NCBI RefSeq assembly: GCF_021184025.1
Contig: NZ_CP036537.1
Span: 5,423,001-5,487,000 of the forward strand
DNA: 64,000 nucleotides
DNA from: Rhodopseudomonas boonkerdii
Lineage (GTDB): Bacteria; Pseudomonadota; Alphaproteobacteria; Rhizobiales; Xanthobacteraceae
Direction: 5' to 3'
The notes under the pieces are model-generated. The model saw only the letters and a program-made list of their open reading frames with translations, made no database searches and was not told the DNA's origin. Positions 51,821 to 62,165 of this stretch are shown here, piece by piece. Within the stretch, counting starts at the first letter, position 1; each line of letters opens with the position of its first letter. Both the position numbers and the translations under genes were made by a program.

Positions 51821-52654
51821 CGGTCGACGGCCGCGTCGCGCAACGTTGGGTTCTCGAAAATGGCGGCGTGGCGGTGTTCGATCGAAGCTTTCGCGTTCAG
51901 CCGTACGGGTCCCTTTCGGACGACTGGTTACAGCTTCAGGCCGACGTGGCACGGCGGCGGAGGGAGCCGCGTTCTCCTCTGGCTCTCAAATACTTTCCGA
52001 TGCCCGCTCAGGTTAAGTCCTCGACCGTTGAAAATTGGATGCTGCGGTTACCTCAGTCGGCTCAGCTCGTGGGCTTCGTTCAGGTCGATGCCCGTAATAG
52101 TCAAGCATCGGGCCGGGGGCGCACCGGCCTTGTAGCGTCGGCGGATAGAGAGGGCTTCGTTGAGAACGAGGCATTCAACGAGCTGCGCTCGATGGTGCGC
52201 GGTGCCGTAGAGGCTATGGCCTACAGCGATAGGCGCACCCAGCAAGAGCAGGAAAAAGCCAAACATCGGGAAATGTTAGCGTCCATTCGTCGGGAGACGC
52301 GCTCTGCAATCGCGGAGATCGAGGCTAACCCGCTTATAACCACTGCGCAAAAGTCCCGAATCGTTACGGCGCTTGCGGAAACGCAATCGCTCGCAACTCA
52401 ACATCAGGAAGCGACTTACGAACGCGAGCAGCAACTTGAAGTTATGAGTTTGCTTGGCGTGGTCGCTGGATTCATGACCCACGAATTCGGCTCGGCGCTG
52501 CACGAGCTGGAAACGACGCAAAAGGAGCTACTTGTCATCGCTAAGCAGCATCCGAAACTATCGGGTGCAGCTGAAAGCTTTGCGACGCACATCAAGAACC
52601 TTCGAGAGTTTGTAACCTATTCCTCTGGATACATTCAGGGCGCCAAGGCGCGAT
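51817..52654 (+). pseudogene. GHKL/histidine-kinase-like protein remnant
   Basis: About 280 codons reading in one frame from the methyltransferase break point. The first part (ENGGVAVFDRSFRVQPYG ... DDWLQLQ, then NREGFVENEAF-like REGFVENEAFNEL) matches the middle of Hsp90-type HATPase proteins found in defence-like loci; a coiled coil follows (~QEQEKAKHREMLAS), then VVAGFMTHEFGSALHELE, an H-box-like dimerisation segment. The N-terminal ATP-binding part is absent, and IS3 sequence cuts off the C-terminus. The longest start-to-stop frame (GTG 51868 to 53562) is a chimera with transposase sequence. Confidence 0.6.
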
Positions 52655-52801
52655 CCGTCTCGCTCGCAAGCTCAACTCCACCGACGTCATCGACGCTCTG
52701 TCAGACCTGTTCATCCTGCGCGGTGTGCCGGGCCATGTTCGTTCCGACAACGGCCCGGAGTTCATCGCCAAGGTCGTGCGGGAGTGGAGGCAGAGCAAAT
52801 G
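52655..52801 (+). pseudogene. IS3-family transposase fragment (duplicate internal piece)
   Basis: About 140 bp that copy 53127-53265 with roughly 90% identity, but in a different frame relative to the surrounding ORF. Translated in its own frame it gives RKLNSTDVIDALSDLFIL and RSDNGPEF, the rve core. It ends before the larger IS3 piece begins, so it is a separate fragment of a second IS copy. Confidence 0.7.
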
Positions 52802-53562
52802 ATGAGGCGCTGACCGCTGACATCATTCGTCTTGCCTCACGCTACGGCCGCTATGGCTATCGCCGGATCACGGCGATGCTGCGGTCCGAAGGCTGGATGG
52901 TGAATGCCAAGCGTGTCGAGCGGATCTGGCGGAGGGAGGGGCTGAAGGTCCCCCAAAAGCAGCCGAAGAAAGGCCGGCTCTGGCTGAATGACGGATCGTG
53001 CGTCCGGCTGCGGCCGGAGCATCCCAACCATGTCTGGTCCTACGACTTCGTCGAGGACCGGACCCACAATGGCAGGAAGTTCCGCATGCTCAACATCATC
53101 GACGAGTTCACCCGGGAATGTCTGGCAATCCGCATCGATCGCAAGCTCAACTCGACCGACGTCATCGACGCCCTGTCAGACCTGTTCATCCTGCGCGGCG
53201 TGCCTGGTCATGTTCGTTCCGACAACGGCCCGGAGTTCATCGCTCAGGCCGTGCGGGACTGGATCGCCGCTGTCGGTGCGAAGACCGCGTTCATCGAACC
53301 TGGCAGTCCATGGGAGAACGGTTATTGCGAGAGCTTCAACTCGAAGCTACGCGACGAACTGCTCAACGGTGAAATCTTCTACAGCCTTGCCGAGGCAAAG
53401 ATCATTATTGAGGCTTGGCGACGCTACTACAACACCGAGCGGCCACACTCATCGCTCGGCTACAAACCACCGGCGCCGGAGGCCATGGTCTGGCCTGCAC
53501 CGCCGCGCGGATCGGCTCCACCATCAGTTCAGGCGATAGCCGAAAAGCCGATCATGCATTAA
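52802..53562 (+). pseudogene. IS3-family transposase OrfB, 5'-truncated
   Basis: About 250 codons of an IS3-type DDE transposase: DEALTADIIRLASRYGRYGYRR, VWSYDFVEDRT (first Asp), HVRSDNGPEF (second Asp), SPWENGYCESFNSKLRDELL (Glu), ending NTERPHSSLGYKPPAPEA. The OrfA and the start of OrfB are missing. It is fused in frame behind the GHKL remnant. Sequence GGACCACCTTATGGGGGCAG after the stop may be its terminal repeat. Confidence 0.8.
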
Positions 53563-53711
53563 GACTGAAACCGGACCACCTTATGGGGGCAGACCAATCC
53601 GACACACCTATGCAAATCGCTTGTTCTTCATCGTGAGTGTTCGTCGTCAGATAATTTGAGACCGCTCAGGCATTTCGAGAAGGGAGGATCTGGCTCATCT
53701 AGGGTTAAAGT

Positions 53712-54692
53712 TTAAGCGGCTTGCAATCGATGCTGCAAGCGGCGGTTTGCAATGGTTTCACGTTTGATGCGCGCACGCTCAGTCAGGATGGTTTCGGCTC
53801 GGCCGAAGTAAACATCCGCAGGCGTGAGGTTGTCGATGCTCTCATGATAGCGGTGATGGTTGTAGTGTTCGACGAAGCCGCTGACCTGACGTTCGAGGTC
53901 CCTCGGTAAATGGTAATTCTCGAGCAGGATGCGGTTCTTCAAGGTCTGATGCCAGCGCTCGATCTTGCCTTGGGTCTGGGGATGATACGGCGCACCGCGC
54001 ACATGCTGCATATCCTTGCCCTTGAGCCAGGTGGCCAGATCTTCCGCGACGTAACTTGATCCGTTGTCGCTCAGAAGCCGTGGCCGCTGCTTTATATTGA
54101 CGTGGTCCAGGCCTGAGGCGGCAAGCGCCTGATCGAGCGTGGCCGTGACGTCGGAGGCGCACATGGTGGGACCAAGCCTCCAGGCCACAATGTAACGAGA
54201 GAAGTCGTCGAGCACCGTCGATAGATAGTACCAGCCCCAGCCAGTGATCTTGAGGTAGGTGAAGTCGGTCTGCCAAAGCTGGTTGATCGCCGTGGTCTTG
54301 TCCTTGAACTCATTAGCCGCCTTGATCACCACATAGGCGGGGCTGGTGATCAGGTCGTGCGCCTTCAGCAGCCGATAGACCGAAGCCTCGGAGACAAAGT
54401 ATTTTCTCTCGTCGGTGAAGCGCACCGCCAGCTCTCGCGGCGACAGCTCGGGGTGTTCCAGTGCCAGATCGACGATCTGACCGCGGACATCGTCCGGGAT
54501 GCGATTCCAGACCCGGTCCGGCTTGGAGCGGTGATCGGCCAGCGCCTCGATGCCACCCTCGCGATAGCGATCGTACCATCTATAAAAGGTGGCTCGCGGG
54601 ATGCCGAGCTTTTCCAACGTGCGCCTGGCAGGCAGATGCGATTGCTCGACCAGCGCGATTATTTCGGATTTCTCGGATGCTGGATACCTCAT
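53712..54692 (-). CDS. IS3-family transposase OrfB
   Basis: A 326-residue DDE transposase. N-terminal helix-turn-helix (PASEKSEIIALVEQ ... LEKLGIPRATFYRWYDRYR), then the rve domain with Asp in WQTDFTYLKI, Asp in RLLSDNGSSYV and Glu in QTQGKIERWHQTLK. Full length and probably active. Its ATG overlaps the OrfA stop by 4 bp (ATGA), so the two are translated as separate but coupled products rather than obviously by frameshifting. Confidence 0.9.
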   Translation of the reverse strand: MRYPASEKSEIIALVEQSHLPARRTLEKLGIPRATFYRWYDRYREGGIEALADHRSKPDRVWNRIPDDVRGQIVDLALEHPELSPRELAVRFTDERKYFVSEASVYRLLKAHDLITSPAYVVIKAANEFKDKTTAINQLWQTDFTYLKITGWGWYYLSTVLDDFSRYIVAWRLGPTMCASDVTATLDQALAASGLDHVNIKQRPRLLSDNGSSYVAEDLATWLKGKDMQHVRGAPYHPQTQGKIERWHQTLKNRILLENYHLPRDLERQVSGFVEHYNHHRYHESIDNLTPADVYFGRAETILTERARIKRETIANRRLQHRLQAA

Positions 54693-55063
54693 GCCTCGTT
54701 TTCCCCAGCCCCGTTCATGCTTTTTTTGAGCAGGCGGTTCTCCAGGGTCAGGTCGGCCACCACCTCCTTCAATTCGGAGGCTTCGCGGCGAAGGTCTTTC
54801 ACCTCACCGGACGTGGCGGAACGGGCCGTGTCACCCGCCAGGCGGCGTTTGCCGGCCTCCAGAAACTCCTTCGACCAACCGTAATACATCGAGGCGGCAA
54901 TGCCTTCGCGGCGGCACAGCTCGGAGATGTTCTCCTCGCCGCGCAGTCCTTCCAGCACGATACGGATCTTCTCTTCCGCCGAATACTGCCGACGCGTCTG
55001 CCGCCGGATATCTTTTAGCACTTGTTCTGCGGGCGCTTTGCCCAGTTCGGATTTCTGCTTCAT
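54689..55063 (-). CDS. IS3-family transposase OrfA
   Basis: A 124-residue helix-turn-helix protein (RRQYSAEEKIRIVLEGLRG, ISELCRREGIAASMYYGWSKEF) followed by a leucine-rich coiled coil (EASELKEVVADLTLENRLLKKS), the OrfA layout of IS3. AGGAG lies 7 bp upstream of the ATG. Confidence 0.9.
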   Translation of the reverse strand: MKQKSELGKAPAEQVLKDIRRQTRRQYSAEEKIRIVLEGLRGEENISELCRREGIAASMYYGWSKEFLEAGKRRLAGDTARSATSGEVKDLRREASELKEVVADLTLENRLLKKSMNGAGENEA

Positions 55064-55189
55064 CTTCGCTCCTGACGGCTACGATGAACCAGAAATCCTC
55101 CTTTCGTGAAGTCCCTCATTTGGTCTCAGAGGCGATGACGCCGAACACATCGTGAGCAGGGTGACCGGCAGGGACGGCAAACGCCGAGT

Positions 55190-55519
55190 CTATCTCGCCG
55201 GCTGACCCTCATCCGGATACGGCGGGTGCGCCTTCTGGGTCAAGAGCGGAAAAAAGCTTTTCCCCGATGGGGCAGGCGCGACTCGTAGTTCCGACCCCCG
55301 AGGTCCCTGCCCACGCGGAAAAGTATCCTCGCCAAGGATTTCGGTATGCGCCTCGATATCGATGTTGTCGACTTTCCTAAGCTGATTGAGCGACAACGCG
55401 GCAAGAGTAGGCAGCGGTTCGCCGACAAGCCGATCGAGCGGGAACTGCGGAGCGCCCGGTCTGGGCCGAACCCGCTGAGCCGATTTGGAAGGCCGAAAGC
55501 CGCTGACGGTCCGGCTCAT
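55190..55519 (-). CDS. hypothetical protein, uncertain
   Basis: A 109-codon frame downstream (25 bp) of the next gene on the same strand, with high third-position G+C and an N-terminal basic, Pro-rich start (MSRTVSGFRPSKSAQRVR). No domain seen. It is interrupted by nothing but lies close to the IS3 end; a plus-strand frame at 55346-55558 competes and looks less gene-like. Confidence 0.4.
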   Translation of the reverse strand: MSRTVSGFRPSKSAQRVRPRPGAPQFPLDRLVGEPLPTLAALSLNQLRKVDNIDIEAHTEILGEDTFPRGQGPRGSELRVAPAPSGKSFFPLLTQKAHPPYPDEGQPAR

Positions 55520-55543
55520 GCCCTCGGCGAGGTGCGGCCGTTG

Positions 55544-56068
55544 CTAGTCGTCCTCTGATCGGCGGCGCACGGCTCGGGCTCTGTCCATAAAGGCCCGCAC
55601 ATGCTTGTTGGCCCGACCGGACCGTTCTCTGTCTACCGCCCACTTCGGTGCAGGTCGACTGAGCTCGTCATCATCACTATTCTCCGGGGGGGCCTTTCGT
55701 ATGCGTTGCCGCGGCTGGCCGGTGCCGCAGTTTTTTGTGCTTTTCCGAGTTTGCCCGCTCGGTAGGGTGGGCGTTGGTCCAGGCCGTTCTTGTTCGCGGG
55801 CACCGCTCGCCTCTCCCTTCGTCCGTACTCGCCAGACCGTTGAGGATAGTGTCCCAACGGTGATGGGCTTGTTGCCTCTGCCGTTCACACCGGCGGCAGT
55901 CATCGCCCGGATCATGTCTTGCCAACTCATGCCCCGCTGTTCGGCAGCATCGAACCACCACAGGTGTCCGACGACAAGCCGCGCGAGCTTCTTGCGTCCT
56001 CCACCAGGCAGATGGAAGTCCTCCGCCATGGCCTTAAGCCCGGCCTCCAGTTCTTTGTTTCCAACCAC
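55544..56068 (-). CDS. hypothetical protein
   Basis: A 174-residue protein of unknown family. The N-terminal half is a helical domain (ELEAGLKAMAEDFHLPGG, LVVGHLWWFDAAEQRGMSWQDMIRAMTAAG, TVGTLSSTVWRVRTKGE), like a small helix-turn-helix module; the C-terminal half is polar, basic and probably disordered. GTG start with GAGGGA upstream. It may be a plasmid-type regulatory protein; not identified. Confidence 0.55.
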   Translation of the reverse strand: MVGNKELEAGLKAMAEDFHLPGGGRKKLARLVVGHLWWFDAAEQRGMSWQDMIRAMTAAGVNGRGNKPITVGTLSSTVWRVRTKGEASGAREQERPGPTPTLPSGQTRKSTKNCGTGQPRQRIRKAPPENSDDDELSRPAPKWAVDRERSGRANKHVRAFMDRARAVRRRSEDD

Positions 56069-56214
56069 GTCGATCCCTCACAGTATCTCTGAGAGATAGG
56101 AGCTCATGGCCGTTCTGCAAATTTCGGTAAAATTCTGCCTTACATTGCAGAAAATGCAGAAGATCGCAGAGATCACACCTGTGCATCTGTGGATGGCGCC
56201 CGCATGGCATGAAC

Positions 56215-56790
56215 TATTTCGACGTCTCGGCACGATCTGGCCCATCATCAACTCGACACAGCCACGAATTGCGTCGGGAAGTTCGGCCTGGCTGGCGCCC
56301 TGTGAGAGGGCATGGAGTTCCGGAATGCTCCAGACGCCCTTCGGCGCAATCAGCCCGATTTGCTGAGTTGGCCCCGCAAGGAATCGACTAGCATAGTTCG
56401 CTGACGAACGAACAATTCGCGCGCCCGATGGAGCATCAAACCCGACTGCTGCTCGACGCTCTTCACGTCTACAAAGCGCATCGTCGGTCGCGTGACCGCC
56501 TCGCAGACCGCCTCCGCATCGAGGTCGTTCTTGCCTCGCTTGACGTACGGATCGACATAACCTGCCGGCATCAGCCGGGTATCGTGCCCGAGCCTAATAA
56601 ACTCGCGTGCCCAATGATGAGCTGTTCCACAAGCCTCCATGCCGATCAGGCACGGCGAGAGCGATTGGAAAAATTCCAGCACCTCCGAACGATGAGGCTT
56701 CTTCCGGATGATTGCCTTGCCGGTCTCGTCGACCGCATGAACCTCAAAACATGTTTTGCAAGATCAAGACCGAATGTCATAGTAGGCATC
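56215..56790 (-). pseudogene. IS110-family transposase remnant, frameshifted
   Basis: Minus-strand fragments of an IS110 transposase similar to the intact one at 48.8 kb: TFGLDLAKHV, then after a one-base loss in a T-run (~56750) EVLEFFQSLSPCLIGMEACGTAHHW and YVDPYVKRGKNDLDAEAVCEAV, then a second shift (~56355) into LIAPKGVWSIPELHALSQG. The C-terminal catalytic domain is missing. Dead. Confidence 0.8.
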
Positions 56791-57119
56791 TTGGATGGCT
56801 CCCTTTCAGTGAACCTGACAACGACTCGCTTTGGCACAGCAGATGCCGGTAGCGGACGCCATCCACGCCATCACTGTGGATGACACCCCATTCGCTACTT
56901 TTCGCCCTTGATCGGCAGTCGGTTATTGCAGTCATCTGCCCGGCCTGCGCTTGCTGTCTCACCCCTCGCATGCGAGGTGGCGGCTCGCGCTGACAGAGTC
57001 CCCTGTTCGGCTTCCGCACAGCCACTAGAAAACCACGACCTTTATCGGCGCGGCTAGGTTGTTAGACAGGATCGCGTCGATGTTGCTCGTGATTTAATCA
57101 ACCGAGCGCGATTCCTGGC
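56791..57119. other. region without a supported gene
   Basis: About 330 bp between two IS remnants; presumably the flank of the IS110 remnant. Nothing else recognised. Confidence 0.4.
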
Positions 57120-57420
57120 GCGCCGATCAGTTACTCTGCCCGACGCTGCGCCAGGCGACATCGCGATCCTCGACAACCTACCGGCCCGCAAAGGACGGCC
57201 ATCAGAAAAGCCGTTGAGGCGACCGGCGCAACGTTCCTTTTCACCCTAACGCCCGACTTCAACCCGATCGAGAACGCTCTCGCCAAGCTCGGAGCGTTGC
57301 TCCGCGGGACTGGGTCGCACTTCCGATGATCTCTGGCGCGTCACCGGCAAGAGTCTCGACACCTCCACGTCGGTCAAATGCGCCGCTTACTTCTACTTCT
57401 ACTTCTACTTCTGAGCCGTT
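57120..57420 (+). pseudogene. IS630-family transposase C-terminal remnant
   Basis: Plus-strand translation gives GDIAILDNLPARKGRPSE, then after a shift FTLTPDFNPIENALAKLGALLR, then DDLWRVTGKSLDTSTSVKCAAYF. D-N-L..H/R-K-G and NPIE are the second Asp and Glu blocks of IS630/Tc1 transposases. Several frameshifts; no N-terminal half. It ends in a short hexamer repeat TTCTAC (x3 plus a partial) near 57390-57413. Confidence 0.7.
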
Positions 57421-57502
57421 GTGCCAACGATGCATGCTGATTGAAATCTGATCTAGCTTTCGGAAAGCCTCCCTCGCTCAAAACTTTGAATTGAAAGCTC
57501 GC

Positions 57503-59140
<1,638 letters not shown>

Positions 59141-59327
59141 ACTCGCCTCCGTTGTTTGTCGGGACCGATAAAACGCCAGCGATCTACTCCCTGAGCTGTC
59201 TTCGTCTATGGTAGCTTCCGCAGCATTGTGGTGCTCCGCTTTCCGAACCAGCCATGATTGGCGGATATATAAGTCAACATAGGAAGCCGATAACTTTCCT
59301 TCGGAGTTTTGCGCGCGTCGAGCCTAT

Positions 59328-60194
59328 TCAGTAAAACCGCAGCTTAACTTCCATAGCGACGGATCCGGCAGGCGTCGTAGCCCACAGCTCGGCACCCGCC
59401 CCGCCATCGACCGGGCGTCCCGTGACCTCGAATGGCGCTGTATCGAACAATGGTGCGCGAGCGCGTTGCGTGAAGGAGGCAATCGTTCTGGTCGAATTTT
59501 TGTCGCGAGCAAGATCAATGAGACATTGCTGAGAATAGGGGCCGTGTATTACCAGGCCTGGATATCCCTCGTTGGTCGTCGCGTAACTTCGATCGTAGTG
59601 AATTCGATGCGCGTTGAAGGTTACGGCGGAATAGCGAAATAACGATACAGGATCCGTGACGATCTGTCGGGCCCATGGTAGCCCGGCGGGTGGTGTGCTT
59701 CGCTTCGGAATGCTACTTAGCTCTCCTGGCTTTACGGCGTCGCGAAACACGGTGTAACTTTCCTCAACAATCGCAAGACCACGTTGTGTAAATATACGTC
59801 GCGTCTGCGTAACAAAGATGAGGGGGCCCGTACTGCCAGAGCGCAAGGTGATGTCTGTCAGTTCCGTCTCACGTTTGAGCGATTCACCCACGAGAAGCGG
59901 ATGATGAAACACAAGACTCGTGCCCGCGTACATGCGCCGTGGGAAGGGCATCTTGGGTATCACCCCACCAGATAGGGGAAGGCCATCGTCGCCTAGCGTC
60001 GCCTTGCGGGCGAATGAATGGAAATAGACTAAATGCCATCCAGGTGGAATCGCTTCACCGTTAGTAGGCACCGGCTCGTCTCGATCGAATGCAGCTACGA
60101 GCCCGAAGAGTGGCGCTCTCGAGGCTTCATCTTCCTCCTCAATCTTGGAACCTATGTATTTGCGCAAGCCATCAATGTCGATTTCGGAGGACAT
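59328..60194 (-). CDS. MaoC/FAS1-like dehydratase (enoyl-CoA hydratase type)
   Basis: A 288-residue double-hotdog protein. The N-terminal FAS1-like dehydratase/HTD2 half (IDGLRKYIGSKIEEE, PKMPFPRRMYAGTSLVFHHPLLVGESLKRE) precedes a MaoC-like half with FNAHRIHYDRSYATTNEGYPGLVIHGP, whose D/N...H hydratase pair looks complete. It should hydrate an enoyl-CoA. Its ATG shares one base with the stop of the Zn-ribbon gene (TAATG), so the two are coupled. Confidence 0.8.
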   Translation of the reverse strand: MSSEIDIDGLRKYIGSKIEEEDEASRAPLFGLVAAFDRDEPVPTNGEAIPPGWHLVYFHSFARKATLGDDGLPLSGGVIPKMPFPRRMYAGTSLVFHHPLLVGESLKRETELTDITLRSGSTGPLIFVTQTRRIFTQRGLAIVEESYTVFRDAVKPGELSSIPKRSTPPAGLPWARQIVTDPVSLFRYSAVTFNAHRIHYDRSYATTNEGYPGLVIHGPYSQQCLIDLARDKNSTRTIASFTQRARAPLFDTAPFEVTGRPVDGGAGAELWATTPAGSVAMEVKLRFY

Positions 60195-60652
60195 TATCGT
60201 GCTCTCAGTGATGAGGACGCGGACACGTCACTCGAGGAGTCAGCGAGAGCACATCCGGGCAACGTAAGGCAAGGCATAGCTTTCTCGAAGACGAGCCGGA
60301 CGGGCATGCCGATATCGAGCTCTGTAGCCATTGGGGCATGCAGTCGCGCCAATATGCGTACACCTTCCTCTAGGTCAACGGTCACCAACGTGTATGGGAG
60401 ATCGGACTCGTAACCTTCGTGAAACGAATGATGGGTGATCGTCCAACTGTGAATTGCGCCTTTGCCCGATGCTTCGACCCAATTGGTTTCGAATGAATAG
60501 CACGCATCGCATACAGGCCGGGGATAATGCCGGAGTTTCTTGCAGCGCGCGCATTCTTGAAGTCTCAGTTTTCCCTCGTTCAGGCTCTTCCAGTAAGGCA
60601 TAGAGTCGGGCGTCGGCTCGGGGACTAGCTTCGAATAGATGCTTTCGGACAT
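60194..60652 (-). CDS. Zn-ribbon / OB-fold protein (DUF35, ChsH2-like)
   Basis: A 152-residue DUF35 protein: an N-terminal rubredoxin-like zinc ribbon with four Cys (LQECARCKKLRHYPRPVCDACY), then an OB-fold (GKGAIHSWTITHHSFHEGYESDLPY ... DIGMPVRLVFE). DUF35 proteins form complexes with thiolase-fold partners; in Mycobacterium ChsH2 pairs with the Ltp2 aldolase. It lies 4 bp after the thiolase-like gene, so that pairing is likely here. Confidence 0.85.
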   Translation of the reverse strand: MSESIYSKLVPEPTPDSMPYWKSLNEGKLRLQECARCKKLRHYPRPVCDACYSFETNWVEASGKGAIHSWTITHHSFHEGYESDLPYTLVTVDLEEGVRILARLHAPMATELDIGMPVRLVFEKAMPCLTLPGCALADSSSDVSASSSLRAR

Positions 60653-60656
60653 ACTC

Positions 60657-61808
60657 TCAGCCTCTCCTCATGATCGCTAACGACCCGTCGCCCATGTCGC
60701 CGTACCCGGAGACAAGGCCCAGTTCGGCTCCACTTACCTGGGCTTTTCCGGCACTTCCCCTGAGCTGCCTTGCGAGTTCGACCACGTGGTTCATCCCGAC
60801 CATGTGTGCTTGGGAAAGCAGGCCGCCATGGGTGTTGATCGGCAGGCTTCCGCCAAGCCTAATGGCGCCGCTCTCGACAAAGGGGCCGCCTTCGCCCTTC
60901 TTGCAGAAGCCGATATCTTCCAGCTGGCAAAGAACGACATAGGTAAAACAATCGTAGATCTCGGCTACCTGAATTTCCTGAGGCGTGACACCAGCCATCG
61001 CAAATGCCTTGGGCGAGGCCTTGGCAATGCCGAGACGTGTCATGTCGGGACGCTGAGTGATGGAGCTTGGAGATTCGGGATGTCCTTCAGCGATGCCCAT
61101 AACCAGGATCGGCCTCTGACGCATATCTTTGCTGCGCTCGGCGGCGCTAACGACGATGGCAGCACCACCATCACTCTCGAGACTGCAGTCCAGCAACCGA
61201 AGCGGATCGGAGATCATGCGCGAGTTCTGGTGATCTTCAATAGTGATATGCTTCGTCATCATCGCATTGCCATTTAGGATGGCATTGTGACGCGTAGACA
61301 CTGCGATCTCTCCAAGTTGGCGACTTGTCGTTCCGTAGAGCTGCATGTGCCGCCGCGCCATTGCAGCATAGAGCTGCGCTGGCGCAATTGCTCCGATCGG
61401 CATTTCGAATTCGCCGACAACCTTGAACTGCGGCATCTGCTGGACCCGTGTACCAATGCGACCGGCAGATGAACCGTTCCGGCCTATCGGAAGTAGTACA
61501 TGGTTGCAGAGACCTGCACTGATCGCCAAAAGAGCTGCTTGTATTCCGGCAACGCAGCTTGCGCCTCCAAGAGGAGTGGTCGCCGAGAAACGAAGATCAT
61601 CGATGCCAAGATTTGTTATGAAGTCCTCTGCTACGACCACCGAATTCGAATAGGGAATGATACCATCGATTTCTTTCGGCGACAGTCCGGCGTCGTCGAT
61701 TGCTTTTAGAGAGGCCTCGAGTTGAAGAGCCAGAACGCTTTTTCCCGACTTGCGACTGTAACTGGTTTCGCCGATACCAGTTATGGCGATACGCTCACGA
61801 AGCGACAT
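60657..61808 (-). CDS. thiolase-fold protein (SCP-x/Ltp2-like)
   Basis: A 383-residue protein of the lipid-transfer/SCP-x thiolase group. ITGIGETSYSRKSG at the start, PLGGASCVAGIQAAL (Cys85 at the thiolase nucleophile position), EIYDCFTYVVLCQLEDIGF, SLPINTHGGLLSQAHMVG with the conserved His. The final thiolase C-x-G motif is replaced by SGYGDMGDG, as in aldolase-type members. It may cleave a side-chain CoA ester by thiolysis or retro-aldol reaction with the DUF35 partner. First gene of its operon. Confidence 0.82.
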   Translation of the reverse strand: MSLRERIAITGIGETSYSRKSGKSVLALQLEASLKAIDDAGLSPKEIDGIIPYSNSVVVAEDFITNLGIDDLRFSATTPLGGASCVAGIQAALLAISAGLCNHVLLPIGRNGSSAGRIGTRVQQMPQFKVVGEFEMPIGAIAPAQLYAAMARRHMQLYGTTSRQLGEIAVSTRHNAILNGNAMMTKHITIEDHQNSRMISDPLRLLDCSLESDGGAAIVVSAAERSKDMRQRPILVMGIAEGHPESPSSITQRPDMTRLGIAKASPKAFAMAGVTPQEIQVAEIYDCFTYVVLCQLEDIGFCKKGEGGPFVESGAIRLGGSLPINTHGGLLSQAHMVGMNHVVELARQLRGSAGKAQVSGAELGLVSGYGDMGDGSLAIMRRG

Positions 61809-62165
61809 ATGAGATCCTCTCGATCACAATTATTTTTAACTAACTGAAATCTGCGCCTTACACACATTCATCATTAGTTACTTCGATCCGGCTGCAAGCA
61901 TGAGGACGGAGCATCGGCTCTAACTTTCCCTGGGTTCTCAACCTGTTGTGCGGGCGAAAGAATACGGGATGCCTTACTTGACCCAGCCATCAAAGAGAGT
62001 GAGAATGCCGTTTCTAACGAACGTTAGAATTATTGACTTGTGAAAGCAAGCCCCTGTCGGGCGGGCGCTGACTGATGATTTGATTTAAGAAGCGAAAACC
62101 TCGCACATCGAGCGCCGGTTCATGCGGTAGCTTTTGCAAGGAGCGCTTGGCGGAGGAGAATGCTC
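61809..62165. other. divergent promoter region of the catabolic cluster
   Basis: About 350 bp between divergent operons with no gene. It holds the palindrome listed next and a TTGACT box at 62033. Confidence 0.5.
62012..62029. promoter_or_regulatory. TetR-type operator palindrome
   Basis: Perfect palindrome TTCTAACG-AA-CGTTAGAA. A possible -35 box TTGACT follows 4 bp later (62033) towards the acyl-CoA dehydrogenase genes. The form fits a TetR-family site; no regulator gene is in the window. Confidence 0.55.

Larger units (their letters stand above)
53658..55128 (-). mobile_element. IS3-family insertion sequence, complete
   Basis: About 1.47 kb with two overlapping ORFs and imperfect terminal inverted repeats: left TGAGACCGCTCAGG...AAGGGAGGAT, right (reverse complement) TGAGACCAAATGAGG...AAAGGAGGAT. 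The ends start TGAGACC on both sides. Target duplication was not resolved. Confidence 0.75.
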
